From assembly GCA_943704525.1 (NCBI GenBank), contig CALSCQ010001501.1, forward strand, positions 1 through 30,063: 30,063 nt of DNA. The letters run 5' to 3'. The notes under the pieces are model-generated. The model was not told the origin of the DNA. It saw only the letters and a list, made by a program, of their open reading frames with translations, and searched no databases. Source of the stretch: Pigoraptor vietnamica (Eukaryota; Opisthokonta; Filasterea). Shown here piece after piece: positions 12,038 to 21,780 of this stretch (the stretch's first letter is position 1; every line of letters begins with the position of its first letter). Made by a program: the position numbers and the translations under genes.

Positions 12038-15000
12038 ACGCTTGCATAGCGAACTTGTGCAAGGAGCTCACAAATCGAGCGCGGTGTGCAGGTGCCCGTT
12101 GTGCCCCTCGTCGGCAACGTCATGTTCTTTGCGAACGACTTTCTCATGCGCAAGATACCCCGGATGGACAAGGTGCTGGACAAGAAGTCGCTCGACATGG
12201 GGCCCTTCCGCAAGCAGTACCTGCAGCAGGTCGACCAGGCCCTCACTCGGTGCGTGCGTGCGGAGGAGTGCGCGTACACACACACGCACGCACACACACA
12301 CTTTACTCACTCCCAGTGCGCATTGCGTGCGCGTGTGGCGATTTGAGTGGATGTGTGTGCGTGTGTGTGCGTCGATGCTCTTGTATGTGCCTTTGTCCCT
12401 GTGCCGGTTCCATGCGGCAGTGCACTGACGTAACAGTGACGCCAACACAGCGATGCTCAAAATTGGTACCTGCTCGTTTCCGTGTGGATGGTGCGCATGG
12501 AGTCGAACCTCAACCGCGCCGCCGCCCTCTCCGCCGAGCTCTCGGGAAAGGCGACGCTCTTTATTCAGGTGCGCTCTCTCTGTTATGTACTTCGTCAGAC
12601 GTTGCCGGTCTTTATCAACTTGTAGAAGAGGGGGATAAGAGGGTGCCTGTGTGCATGGTCGAGTGGTCGAGTGGGTGCGCGCACTCGCCTCTTGCGTTCT
12701 CGCGGGCTGACGCCGTCCTTCGTTGTGCCAACAGGGCGTCCTGTACGCGCACTCGATGTCCAATCTCATCAAGAGCGCGATGAACCTGCACGTGACCCTT
12801 GAGGTGCCCATGCCCAAGAGCGTCGCGCGCTCCCTCTGCCGACTGATCGAACTGCTCAAGGTGAGCGGCTTTTGCTGCGTTTTTTTGTATCTCTTTTCGT
12901 GGTTTTCTGGGCACATAGGTCTCTACTCGTTGGGAGACGTCACTATTTTGCCAGATTGTGCGCGGTCTGACGCAACCGCACACTGTTGTGCCCACAGGCG
13001 ATCGAGGCGACGTACCACCGCCGCAGCATTGCCCTTGCCGAGTGCCTTCCCCTCGCCATCCAGCACGTCGCGCTCTCGATCATCTCCATCCTCGACCCCA
13101 TTCGGGTGCGTACGTGTGTGCGTGCGGGCGTGTGTGAAAGCCGCCGATGTGCGTGCGTGGGCGGCGTGGCTGCAGTGGTCTCTGCCGTTGCCCGACAGCT
13201 TTCCGTCGCGCATTGCCTTTGTAGTTTGTGGCTGAAGCTCACCACACACGCGCGCAGCAACGGCTCGGGCAAGACAAGCGCTACTCGAACAAGCACCTCG
13301 ACGTCCTCGCGGCGCTCCAGCTGGCCCTCGACATGTTGCAGGGCACCGCCACACACCCCCGCCGCGTCGTCCTCAACCTGGCGCTCAACGTCGTCGCTCA
13401 GATGGTGCGCTTGTACTGCGTGTGTCGTTGCACTGTCGTGAACGCTCCGTTTGTGCTGACGACGACCTCTTGCACGTGCGCAGCCGAAGGCGTTCAAGGA
13501 GGGCGAGCTCGATGTGCTCTACAACCACGTGCGACGCCTCGACGTGTTGTGCGACTTGTTTGCGCGGTGCGTGTTGTATTCGACGCGCTTTATGCTGTGA
13601 AAACGTTGCCGTGTTTCGTGTGTTTGAGCTCAACGAGACCTTCCTTCTCTGTCTCTTCTTCCCTCAGGGTGCGCGCTCCGTGCGATGCGTCGTTTGTGTT
13701 TTGGCACAAGGTCATCCTGCCGATATACCTCCAGGAAATCTCAGAGTCGCCCACGGACTCGCACCGCCTCCACGTATGTATTCCACAATCATCCGCGCCT
13801 TTGTTGTTCCACACGCCAATGGGCGTGAGTGAGTGTTTTTGCTGCCACTGACTCGCCATGCGCTGCACAGTACATGGTGGCGGCGCTGCGCGACTGCGTC
13901 CCCTTGCTCCGCCAGTCGGTGCACCTGGAGACCCCGTCGGCCCTCGTCGAGGCCTACGAGAAGGAGCTGGACGAGCTGCTGCGCACGGTGTGTGCTGTGC
14001 CCTTGTGCCGTGTTTCATTGCGTCGTGTCATTCGCTCTAAGTTATGGTGCATGGCCCTTGTTTTTGCTGGCCGCCTGCTCACATTAAACCCCTCGTCGCC
14101 CCTGCAGCATCTCCTCGACCCGCTGTGTCGTGAGATCGAGACGGACCTGCGCCTGCACATTCACTCGCACCTCCAGCTGGACGACCGCAACCCGTTTAAG
14201 GTCGGCCTGAAGGACCTCTCGCACTACCTCAAGGTGCGCCCCATCCGCTTCTTCGACCGGTACATCGACATTAAGGGTGGGTGTGCGCGCAGTTCTTTTT
14301 TTTTTTTTTTGGATTTGAAAACTGTTTGCGTGATGTGTGCCACTACGCGTGTTCGGTCGCTCTGCGCCTCATTATCATAATGGCTGACTCGCACGTCGTC
14401 CCCCGCTCCGATCAACAACAGCCCACGTGACGCACTACCTCGACACGACGTTTTACAACCTCACGACCGTCGCGCTGCACGACTGGAAGACGTACGCGGA
14501 GATGCGCAACCTCGCCGCGGAGAAGTACGGCCTCGACCTCACCGAAGTGCACCTCCCGAGCCAGACACTCGAGCAGGCACGTGACACTGTGCATAACCGG
14601 CTGCAGTGGGGTCGACACACGTTGTTGTGTATGTGCGGGCAGGAGCTGCGATGTTCATTCGCGTCTGATGCTGCGAGAGATCCTGCGATGTTGCTCTCAC
14701 CTTCGCGTGCGCATTTCACACGTCAATTGTTTGTGCTGACGTGAAAATTGCACGCGCGCAGGGCCTCGACGTGCTTGAGATTATGCGGAACATCCACATT
14801 TTCGTGGCCAAGTACAACTACAACCTGAACAACCAGATTTTCGTCGAGCGCAACTCGAACAACAAGTTCCTCAACACGATCAACATTCGCCACATTGCCA
14901 ATTCGATCCGCACGCACGGCACGGGCATCATGAACACGACGGTGCGTGCGCGCGCGCACTGCGCTCGTTCATTCCCTTGCTCACGCCGCGCGGGTGCTTC

Positions 15001-16992
15001 CGTTATTCCCTCTGCATTGTATCATGCAACCCGTTGTGCGTGGCTTGCGATGTGCGTGTGTGGGGCTATCTTTCGATTTCAACCTGGGGCCCATCTGACA
15101 CATTGCCTTTGTACTTTCCAGGTCAACTTTACGTTCCAGTACCTGCGGAAGAAGTTCTTTATATTCTCGCAGTTCCTGTACGACGACCACATCAAGTCGC
15201 GGTTGCTCAAGGACATTCGCTTCTTCAAGGACAGCAAGGACTCGATCGACCAGAAGGTGCGTGTTTGCGCGCGTGTGCGTGTCTGTCGAGTGCGTGTGCG
15301 CGTGTCTCTGGTGTTTGCTTGTGAGTGTCTGCGTGTGTGAGTGCGCAAGTTCGTGAGGCGTAAAATTGACAAAAGAAATCTTTTTTGTGTCGCAGTATCC
15401 TTTTGAGCGCGCGGAGAAGTTCAACAAGGCGATCCGAAAGCTCGGCACAACGCCCGATGGCATGTCCTACCTCGACCAGTTCCGCATGCTCATCACGCAG
15501 ATTGGTGCGCACTTGTTGGCCTCCCTTGCCATCGTATTGGCATTCTTTGCGCACAGTCCCACCGAGAGAGTGCATTGTCTTTATGTTGGCCTCTCTTGCC
15601 ATTGTATTGGCATCTTTGCGCACAGTCCCACCGAGAGAGTGCATGCGGGTGCTCTTTTCCCTCCCTGTCGTATCTGTTTTCTCGACTCGCTTGGCCGCTC
15701 ACCCGCCCTCCGTCGTCCCTAGGCAATGCGATGGGGTACATCCGCATGATCCGCAGCGGTGGCCTGCACTACTGCAGCGACGCCATCCGCTTCGTGCCCG
15801 ACATTGACGACATTGTGTCGTTCGAGGAGCTCGTCAAGCAGGAGAACTTGCAGCCGGACGTCGTGCACGCGGCCAGGTGAGACTACGCTGCGGCTGCGCG
15901 GCATTTCGTCGCATCCCTTGTCCTGAACGAGCCCTCGGCTGTGTGATTCCGCGCAGGAATTTGGACGCGACGCTCACCAACTTGTCCAAGAACTTTGCCG
16001 AGGGCACCGAGTACTTTGAGGTGCGCTCCGTTTGTTTGTCTGTTTTATGTGTGCAATGTCATGCCTCTTGCGCGTGTGCAATGTCATGCCTCTCGCGTGT
16101 GGGTGCACCTCTCACTCCTGTTTGGTGGATCACTCGTGACATGGCCGCTTGTGTTTCTTTCTCAGATGCTCGTGGACGTGTTTGCGCCCGAGCTGCGCGA
16201 TCCCAAGAACACGCACTTGCGCAACTTTTACGTCATCATCCCTCCCCTGACGATCAACTATGTCGAGAGCATTTTGGCGGGAAAGGAGAAGGTCGGCAAG
16301 AAGAACAAGGCGGGCGCCACGTTCACCGACGACGGATTCGCAATGGGTGCGTGCGAATGTTCTCTGCCGCTCGTGCGCGCGTATGTGTGCTTGTATGCGC
16401 GTGTATGCGTGCATGCATTCGTATGCATGTATTGTTTGTGCGTGTGCGTGCGCAGTGTTGGCAATGTCGCCTTGATTTATACTTGCTTCGCTAATGGTGC
16501 CGTCCAACACGCAGGCGTCGCCTACATCCTGAAGCTCCTGGACCAGTCGCTCCAGTTTGACTCGCTGCACTGGTTCCAGGCCGTCACCGACAAGTACGAG
16601 CAAGAAAAGGCGAAGCTCATGGAGAGCCGCAAGAGGGGAAAGGACGACGAGAAGCTCCAGCAGGTCTGTGCGGCAGTCCGTCGCTTCTCCATTGTGATTT
16701 AGCGCGTTACCGTGTTCCTTACGCTTTTCTAATGGCGCAGACGATTCCTCTGACGCTCAAGCGTCTGGAGACGTACCAGCTCGAGTTTGAGCTGTTGCAC
16801 TACTCGCTCTCCGGCGCGCGCATCTTCTTCCGGGCGCGCAAGTCGGATCCCGACGCCATTCGCGAGGAGCAGCTCAAGCAGCAGCAGCAGCAACAGAAGG
16901 CAGACGACACGGCGTCGCAGGCGGGCGGCCAAGACACTGCGGACGACACGGTCAGCGTGGCTGACACTGCGTCCGTCATGGGCGACTATTGA
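9614..16992 (+). CDS. WASHC4: WASH complex subunit 4 (SWIP), 24 exons
   Basis: Exons: 9614-9889, 10023-10325, 10599-10702, 10980-11100, 11410-11524, 11693-11820, 12092-12249, 12451-12568, 12735-12860, 12998-13105, 13258-13404, 13484-13566, 13668-13773, 13871-13987, 14108-14276, 14422-14576, 14762-14941, 15122-15256, 15396-15504, 15723-15876, 15957-16020, 16166-16346, 16515-16663, 16741-16992. All phases agree, giving 1185 residues (human protein 1173). SWIP is a scaffold subunit of the WASH complex, which activates Arp2/3 on endosomes for cargo sorting. It is recognised by collinear conservation: [10 protein letters not shown] and [15 protein letters not shown] near the N-terminus, [39 protein letters not shown] around 778, [46 protein letters not shown] and [20 protein letters not shown]-like sequence near 1040. 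The tail adds a six-glutamine run (1149-1154) and an acidic, probably disordered end. ATG 9614 is the first in the frame. One intron (14577-14761) is GC-AG. No poly(A) hexamer is evident after the stop. Confidence 0.97.
11332..11381. repeat. poly-C plus (CA)n compound repeat, WASHC4 intron 4
   Basis: A run of 33 C (11332-11364) leads directly into a CA tract to about 11380. It lies in the 309-nt intron 11101-11409. A shorter C-run followed by (CA)n occurs in the next intron at about 11581-11619. Confidence 0.95.
11928..12033. repeat. (CA)n microsatellite, WASHC4 intron 6
   Basis: An almost pure CA tract from about 11949 to 12032, with a few G interruptions at its left end. It occupies much of the 271-nt intron 11821-12091. 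Confidence 0.97.
14577..14761 (+). other. WASHC4 intron 16, GC-AG type
   Basis: The exon ends GAGCAG and the intron begins GCACGT and ends CGCGCAG. Joining at phase 0 gives [14 protein letters not shown], identical to the conserved SWIP core. The nearest GT, four bases on, would shift the frame and add residues that the family lacks. Confidence 0.8.
15515..15643. repeat. 70-bp tandem duplication in WASHC4 intron 19
   Basis: A unit beginning GTTGGCCTCCCTTGCC at 15515 recurs at 15585 with a few substitutions and a 1-2 bp length change. The shared part ends at GAGAGAGTGCAT. It lies within the 218-nt intron 15505-15722. Confidence 0.9.
16051..16100. repeat. 25-bp tandem duplication in WASHC4 intron 21
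   Basis: GTGCAATGTCATGCCTCT occurs at 16051 and again at 16076, a 25-bp period, inside the intron 16021-16165. Confidence 0.85.
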
Positions 16993-18263
16993 ACCGCCAT
17001 CTCAGCCGAGACCCTATCATGCACATTGCCAGTGATGTACAGTGTAGTTCAGAAGGCGCATGGCTGACATCGGGTCGAGAGCCATGGCATAGTAAGTGCC
17101 CGGCCACTGTGCTTGATGAGAAAACCAACCCCGGACCAGGACCAAGGCGTTTGATCGGTAAAGAAATGCAAAAAATTTCACACGTGCACGTGGGTAGATC
17201 ACGTGACCAGCTGCCCCACTAATCACGTGGCATCCACACACGCACATTCAGGAAGGATTGATCCAGGAGTTGATTTTCGTTACAAACGATGTGCGAGCTT
17301 GTAATACGCATGCGTGGAAGCTTACGAGAGAGACATTGGCGTCGAGTCGAAGGGTACAAGTCTTGCCGTGTGGTAAGGGACAATACGTGCTTGTATGTCT
17401 TGAACTCCTTTGCTGTCTTTTTTTGCGCACAAGCCGGCCGGCGGAGGCCACGTCACGCAGGAAGCCGGTTGGTCTGTCAGAATAACACCACCCAAAAGGT
17501 AGACGGGGGCGTACAAGGCGAGGATCGCCCTGTACGGAGCCCAGGTGAAGCCTGCTCTTATCCGGGCGTATATCATTCGGCAACCAACACGCAGTACAAC
17601 GGCTTCGTGGAGTTGCGCCATATGAATGAAGTCCGAGCCGACGATTTTTTTGGCATTGGTCGTATGGGCGCCGAAATGATGGAACGAGTAGCAAGCAGTG
17701 GGAACTGTTTTTGTTTGCAAGTTTGCTTCTTTGTCGTTGCCACTTCAACGCAGGTGACGTTGTGGCATGACGGGCGAGTGGACGTCGCAATGCTACAATG
17801 CCGTGTTATTCTGCTCATCGGTGATGTGATGTTGGTCACTTTCCAGGTTGTGGCGCCGCACGTGTGGTTTTCAAACTTGCGTGCCCTTTGATTCCGGCCA
17901 GTGTACCCACACGTGTTCCGTCAGCAGTGACCGCGTGTGCCGAATCAGCGCGCCGCGTGCATACACGCGTGATGCCGTCAGTGGCTTCGTTGGACGCACG
18001 AAGCGTGCGTAGCTACGCGTCGTGTGTACCTTGGCGGGTACGACGTAGACGGATAGTCTCGTATGTAGACTTTCCTCTCGCGCACTAATACTCTTCAATG
18101 GCCGGTTTGGAACTTCGAATTCCACATCATTTCTTTCTATTTTCATGTTCATTTGTGTACGTCACGATTGCAAATATACACGCACGCGCGCACGCATGCA
18201 CGCTGCCTATCACCCGTGCACCCAAAGGGAAGCTAATGGGCGGCTCGCCGGCGTCAAGCATTC
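16993..18263. other. spacer without a supported gene
   Basis: Between the WASHC4 stop and the next candidate gene I find no conserved protein. Frames stay open on both strands over about 17250-17890 (up to 200 codons plus, 180 minus). Neither has a motif, a splice structure or codon choice like the neighbours. A small inverted repeat (ACGCACG, 3-nt loop, CGTGCGT) lies near 17995-18011. The CACGTG cluster at 17181-17229 is listed separately. Confidence 0.5.
17181..17229. promoter_or_regulatory. cluster of four CACGTG E-boxes
   Basis: CACGTG occurs at 17181-17186, 17187-17192, 17200-17205 and 17224-17229. The third sits in TCACGTGACC. CACGTG is the canonical site for bHLH-type factors and, with flanking TC/GA, resembles sites bound by MiT/TFE or Cbf1-like factors. 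It lies about 190 bp past the WASHC4 stop. Which gene, if any, it controls is unknown. Confidence 0.4.
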
Positions 18264-18843
18264 CTAATTGTTGTAACCACGGACCTTGCGCTCGAGGGCG
18301 TCCCCGACATGGCGAGAAAGCCTGTACGCAAAGGTTTGCTCGTAACCGAGCCTGGTGCACACGTATTCGACGCCGGGCAGCTCTCCCAGAAACCGCCAGT
18401 TGCAGAAACGGCGCCACAGGGCGACGCAGCCTGCCGTGCCGCAGTCGCACGGTATCCGTTTCCGGGATGCCGACGATGACGTGCTGCAGCTCCTTGATGT
18501 GCAGCAAGTGAGCGCCTTCGACCGCGGAGATGTAGCCACCTGAATGGCAGGCGAGGGCTTGATGCCGCATCCCCCTGTCTTGGACGCTCATGGGCTTTGT
18601 CACGGCGGTAAACTCGTCCTTGTCGGAGTTGCCGCAGCTGGGGCACAGAGGCTGCTGAGGCGCCGGAGGCTCAGAAGCGCGACGCCGGTTGACGCTGCGA
18701 CGGTCCTGACGAGGCTGTGTTGCGGATGGGAGAGAGGAGGTTTGGGAGGGAGGGGGGTCACTGAGTGCTCGGGATGATTGACACAGTGCAAGCGGCAGCC
18801 TTTGTCGTTTGGGCACCCATACCTGCACTTGCGCGGTGTTCAT
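18264..18843 (-). CDS. uncharacterised cysteine-rich protein, left member of a divergent pair
   Basis: I do not recognise this family. ATG at 18843 (MNTAQVQ...) lies about 70 bp downstream of a TATATAAGG box. A 108-nt in-frame intron is possible at 18715-18822 (donor GTATGG, pyrimidine tract, acceptor AACACAG). Next come a basic, Pro/Gln-rich stretch and a zinc-ribbon-like CPSCGNSD. The C-terminal part, ending at a TAG at 18264, reads IPCDCGTAGCVALWRRFC and continues with LPGVEYVC. The N- and C-terminal parts lie in different frames. I cannot tell whether an unseen intron, a break or a base-call error separates them. The PC-x-C-x3-A/x-C...R-x-F pattern recurs in the gene at 19555, suggesting divergent paralogues. 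Function unknown. Zinc binding is an inference from the cysteine pairs. Confidence 0.4.
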
Positions 18844-18912
18844 CTTGAAGTTGTCCACAAACCACTTCGATTTTAGTCGCCGCGTTTGCACACGGATAGA
18901 AAGGAGCTTCGG

Positions 18913-18921
18913 CCTTATATA
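18913..18921 (-). promoter_or_regulatory. TATA box (TATATAAGG)
   Basis: On the minus strand the sequence reads GGGTATATAAGGCC, a strong TATA-box match in a GC-rich surround, 70 bp before ATG 18843. Transcription starting about 30 bp downstream would leave a 5' leader of roughly 40 nt. Confidence 0.6.
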
Positions 18922-19014
18922 CCCGCGACCATCCCGTGTGCGCGGGAACTCAAAGTGGATGTGCACTCTTTGCGCAGCGCATTGGCGTGACGTAAGCAGA
19001 AGGTCAATGGGTAA

Positions 19015-19415
19015 AGCCAATTTGAAAAAAATCCATACATTTTCATACTGTAGAGACAAATGTGAGAAACATGACACCTCACAGTTTATTATTTCAAAAC
19101 GAAACAATCGAATACATTTTCATACAAAACACGATTATTTTTGATTCATACCCATGTCACCATTACATGTCACCATGAAAATAACTAATTAAACTACTTT
19201 TACGGTACATTTTTCATACATGCAAAATTATCACCTCGTCTTACCCGTATCACCAGTTAACCAGTTACAGGTACTGGAACTTTCATGTCACCTCCAATAC
19301 AAATTTCATACAAACCAAGACTGTGAACACAATTCAAAGAAACACACAGTGGTACGACAGTATCATGTCACCATGTTACATACCATCGAATCTCATACAT
19401 TTCCATACAAAATGG
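19015..19415. promoter_or_regulatory. AT-rich divergent spacer with iterated motifs
   Basis: This stretch is clearly richer in A+T than its surroundings. CATGTCACC occurs at 19153, 19166, 19284 and 19364, and a one-base variant at 19070. TTTCATACA or close variants occur at about 19041, 19118, 19144, 19212, 19304, 19391 and 19400. A TGACGTAA word lies near 18988. It separates two divergent TATA-box genes, so clustered factor-binding sites are the simplest reading. A replication or maintenance element is an alternative. Confidence 0.5.
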
Positions 19416-19502
19416 ATTTGTCCCCATTGCGGACGTTTCCCGCACTCACGCGCGCCGAAACCAAAGACGAAGGCTTTCACGACGGTTTTGCTGCAGCGCA
19501 CG

Positions 19503-19510
19503 TATAAAAA
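19503..19510 (+). promoter_or_regulatory. TATA box (TATAAAAA)
   Basis: TATAAAAAGGCGCGCC is a textbook TATA box with a GC-rich right flank, 45 bp before ATG 19555. A start site 25-30 bp downstream would give a leader of about 20 nt. It would also exclude or just include the ATG-TAA pair at 19522. Confidence 0.65.
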
Positions 19511-19554
19511 GGCGCGCCGACATGTAAATTTGATCACCAACAACCATCGAAGAA

Positions 19555-20083
19555 ATGGCCGTCCGCTGCACGTCTTGTGGGACCGAGCAGTGTGCAAGGC
19601 ATCGTGCCCTTTTGGGTCCTCAGTGGCATCTGCGCCGCCCAGCACGGCGCCTTTCAATACTTTCGTTGCCCCAAATGCTACAAGTGCATCACCACACCGC
19701 CGGTGGATGCATCGACGACGGCGACACTCGGGTATACTCCTCGCGGTGACGCGCATGAGTACTTTCCGGAGTGGCTGCCCGGGAGCTTGCCGTGCCTCTG
19801 CGAACGCGCCGAGTGCGAGATGCACCAGAGGGGCTTCTTTCAGACCTACGTGCGTGGACCTGGCACCCCGCGTCTAAAGCTCAGGTACCGCTGCCGCCTC
19901 AATCCCAAGTCTGGCGGCGTCTTCCTGTTCATACTGCCGCCGCTGTTGACAAAGGAGGGCATCGGGGCGGCCGCGGCGAACATCGACAAGACGAAGCGTA
20001 AGGTATGGCGGGCCCGCCGGGGCTTGTTAACTGTGGCCGTTGCACGAAAATCTGACAATAGTTTCTCACGCACGTTTCGCTAA
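19555..20083 (+). CDS. uncharacterised cysteine-rich protein, right member of a divergent pair
   Basis: Family not recognised. ATG at 19555 follows a TATA box and begins MAVRCTSCG, a CxxC pair. The main body lies in another frame and is open to 20083. It contains AAQHGAFQYFRCPKCYKC (CxxCxxC), then LPGSLPCLCERAECEMHQRG and RLKLRYRC, about 12 cysteines in all. A very short intron (GTGTGC...CTCAG, about 34 nt near 19586-19619) would link the two frames, but that is far shorter than any neighbouring intron and is unproven. A further donor-like GTATGG occurs at about 20003, so the true 3' end may differ. The segment PC-x-C-x-x-A-x-C-x4-R-x-F is shared with the gene at 18264. Several cysteine pairs suggest a zinc-binding fold. 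Role unknown. Confidence 0.4.
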
Positions 20084-20459
20084 CTTTCCATCTGGACTTG
20101 ATTCCCCCCTCTCCCCTTCCCCGTCTCTACGGCCACCCCGGCACGAAGCGAACCAAGCCGGCGGCCCACACGCATCCCAGAAGTGAAGGGCCGTCATAGC
20201 CGGCACATCCGAAACGCGCGAGCGTCACCCCTCATTAAACAAAACTGTATTGGAGACTGTTTGGGCGTCAAGTTTGCTGTTGCTGCATTTGAGCCTTGAT
20301 GCTCGGTCGCGACACGCATGTAGTACACATGGCCAACCGACAAGCAAGGCAACTTGTCTTCCAGAGCCGACCAGCTGAGGTCGTTCGGATGCACCAAGAT
20401 GGTGACGAACTGACGCCACAGACACATTTCCAAACCCGTCGGACAGGATGATATGGCTT
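20084..20459. other. spacer, nothing recognised
   Basis: A pyrimidine-rich stretch lies at 20100-20130, and the rest has no gene, RNA or repeat I can support. Short minus-strand frames near 20200-20450 run on into the CA-rich array and are not trusted. Confidence 0.4.
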
Positions 20460-21190
20460 CACCCACGTGTATCGAGGCCCGCACACACCCACACGTGCAC
20501 ACACACGCACACGCACACATCTGCATCGAAGCACGCACGCGCACACACATGCACACGCACCCACTCACGTGCACACGCACATACACACACACGCATGCAC
20601 ACACATACGCCGCACACGCACAGAGGCGCACGCACGCGCACACACGCACACATCTGCACGCACGCGCACACACGCACACATCTGCACGCACGCGCACACA
20701 CGCACACATCTGCACGCACGCGCACACACGCACACATCTGCATCGAAGCACGCACACGCACGCACTCACGTGCACACGCACATACACACACGCGCACGCA
20801 CACGCACACACGCACACATCTGCATCGAAGCACGCACGCGCACACACACGCACACGCACCCACTCACGTGCACACGCACATACACACACACGCACCCACT
20901 CACGTGCACACGCACATACACACACACGCATGCACACACATACGCCGCACACGCACAGAGGCGCACGCACGCGCACACACGCACACATCTGCATCGAAGC
21001 ACGCACTGGCACACGCACGCACTCACGTGCACACGCACATACACACACGCGCACGCACGCGCACACACGCACACATCTGCATCGAAGCACGCACACGCAC
21101 ACACATGCACACGCACGCACTCACGTGCACACGCACATACACACACGCGCACGCACACACACACGCCGCACACGCACACACGCACACACA
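20460..21190. repeat. nested CA-rich tandem array
   Basis: About 730 bp made of CA/CG/CATG words in higher-order order. A 28-bp unit starting CATCTGCACGCACGCG repeats at 20651, 20679, 20707 and 20735. The word CTGCATCGAAGCACGCAC recurs at 20521, 20738, 20820, 20989 and 21077. The word CACTCACGTGCACACGCA recurs about six times. A block starting CGCATGCACACACATACG occurs at 20592 and 20927. The array has no stop codons in several frames, so long His/Thr or Cys/Val open frames on both strands are artefacts. Confidence 0.95.
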
Positions 21191-21745
21191 ATCGCACGCG
21201 CTCGAAAGTCGCGGCTCGGGTCACCAGCTGCCGGCCGTCCTTCCGTTGGGTACCGCAAACTACCGTCGTTTATTAATGGATCTGTCTGCGAGTAGAACGG
21301 GCCATGTCATCAACATAGATATCACAAGAGGGGGATACGACAAAGACATCGATTCCTTATGAGGCGATTAGTGCCGTGTGACAATGGAAACATTCCATGG
21401 TAGGCATCAGGGTCACTCACTCGGAGAGGAATGTTATCGCATGCAACCAACTGTCAGCAAGGCCCGCGAGATACGCTCATGGCCAGCCTCGAACGGACTC
21501 TCAAAACTCGGCATGCACGCGACTCGCCAAACCACGCAACCGCACGACAGTTTGCACACGATGTATTGACATGGTCCCAAGAACTGAGCTGGCAGTGTAT
21601 GCAAAAAATTTTGTGTGCACAAGAGGCGCACCTGAGGGCGTTGTTGATGTGTCCAAGGAGCGGGCGTCAACCATGATCCTGACCAGCACACGTATCAGTA
21701 TTCAGTGTTGCGACCGTCTCTGTTCAAAGAGGGCCTTGGGGTTTC

Positions 21746-21780
<35 letters not shown>

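Noticed and set aside
17248-17891. Open frames of 200 codons (plus) and 180 codons (minus)
   Set aside because: They overlap on opposite strands, neither has a recognisable motif or splice pattern, and codon choice does not resemble the neighbouring genes.
20651-20750. Regular 28-bp units resembling a CRISPR array
   Set aside because: The units are contiguous with no unique spacers, the sequence is low-complexity, and the setting is a eukaryotic nuclear genome.
20448-21362. Very long His/Thr-rich and Cys/Val-rich open frames on both strands
   Set aside because: They exist in several frames at once because the CA-rich array lacks stop codons. The sequence shows no start context, motif or splice sites.
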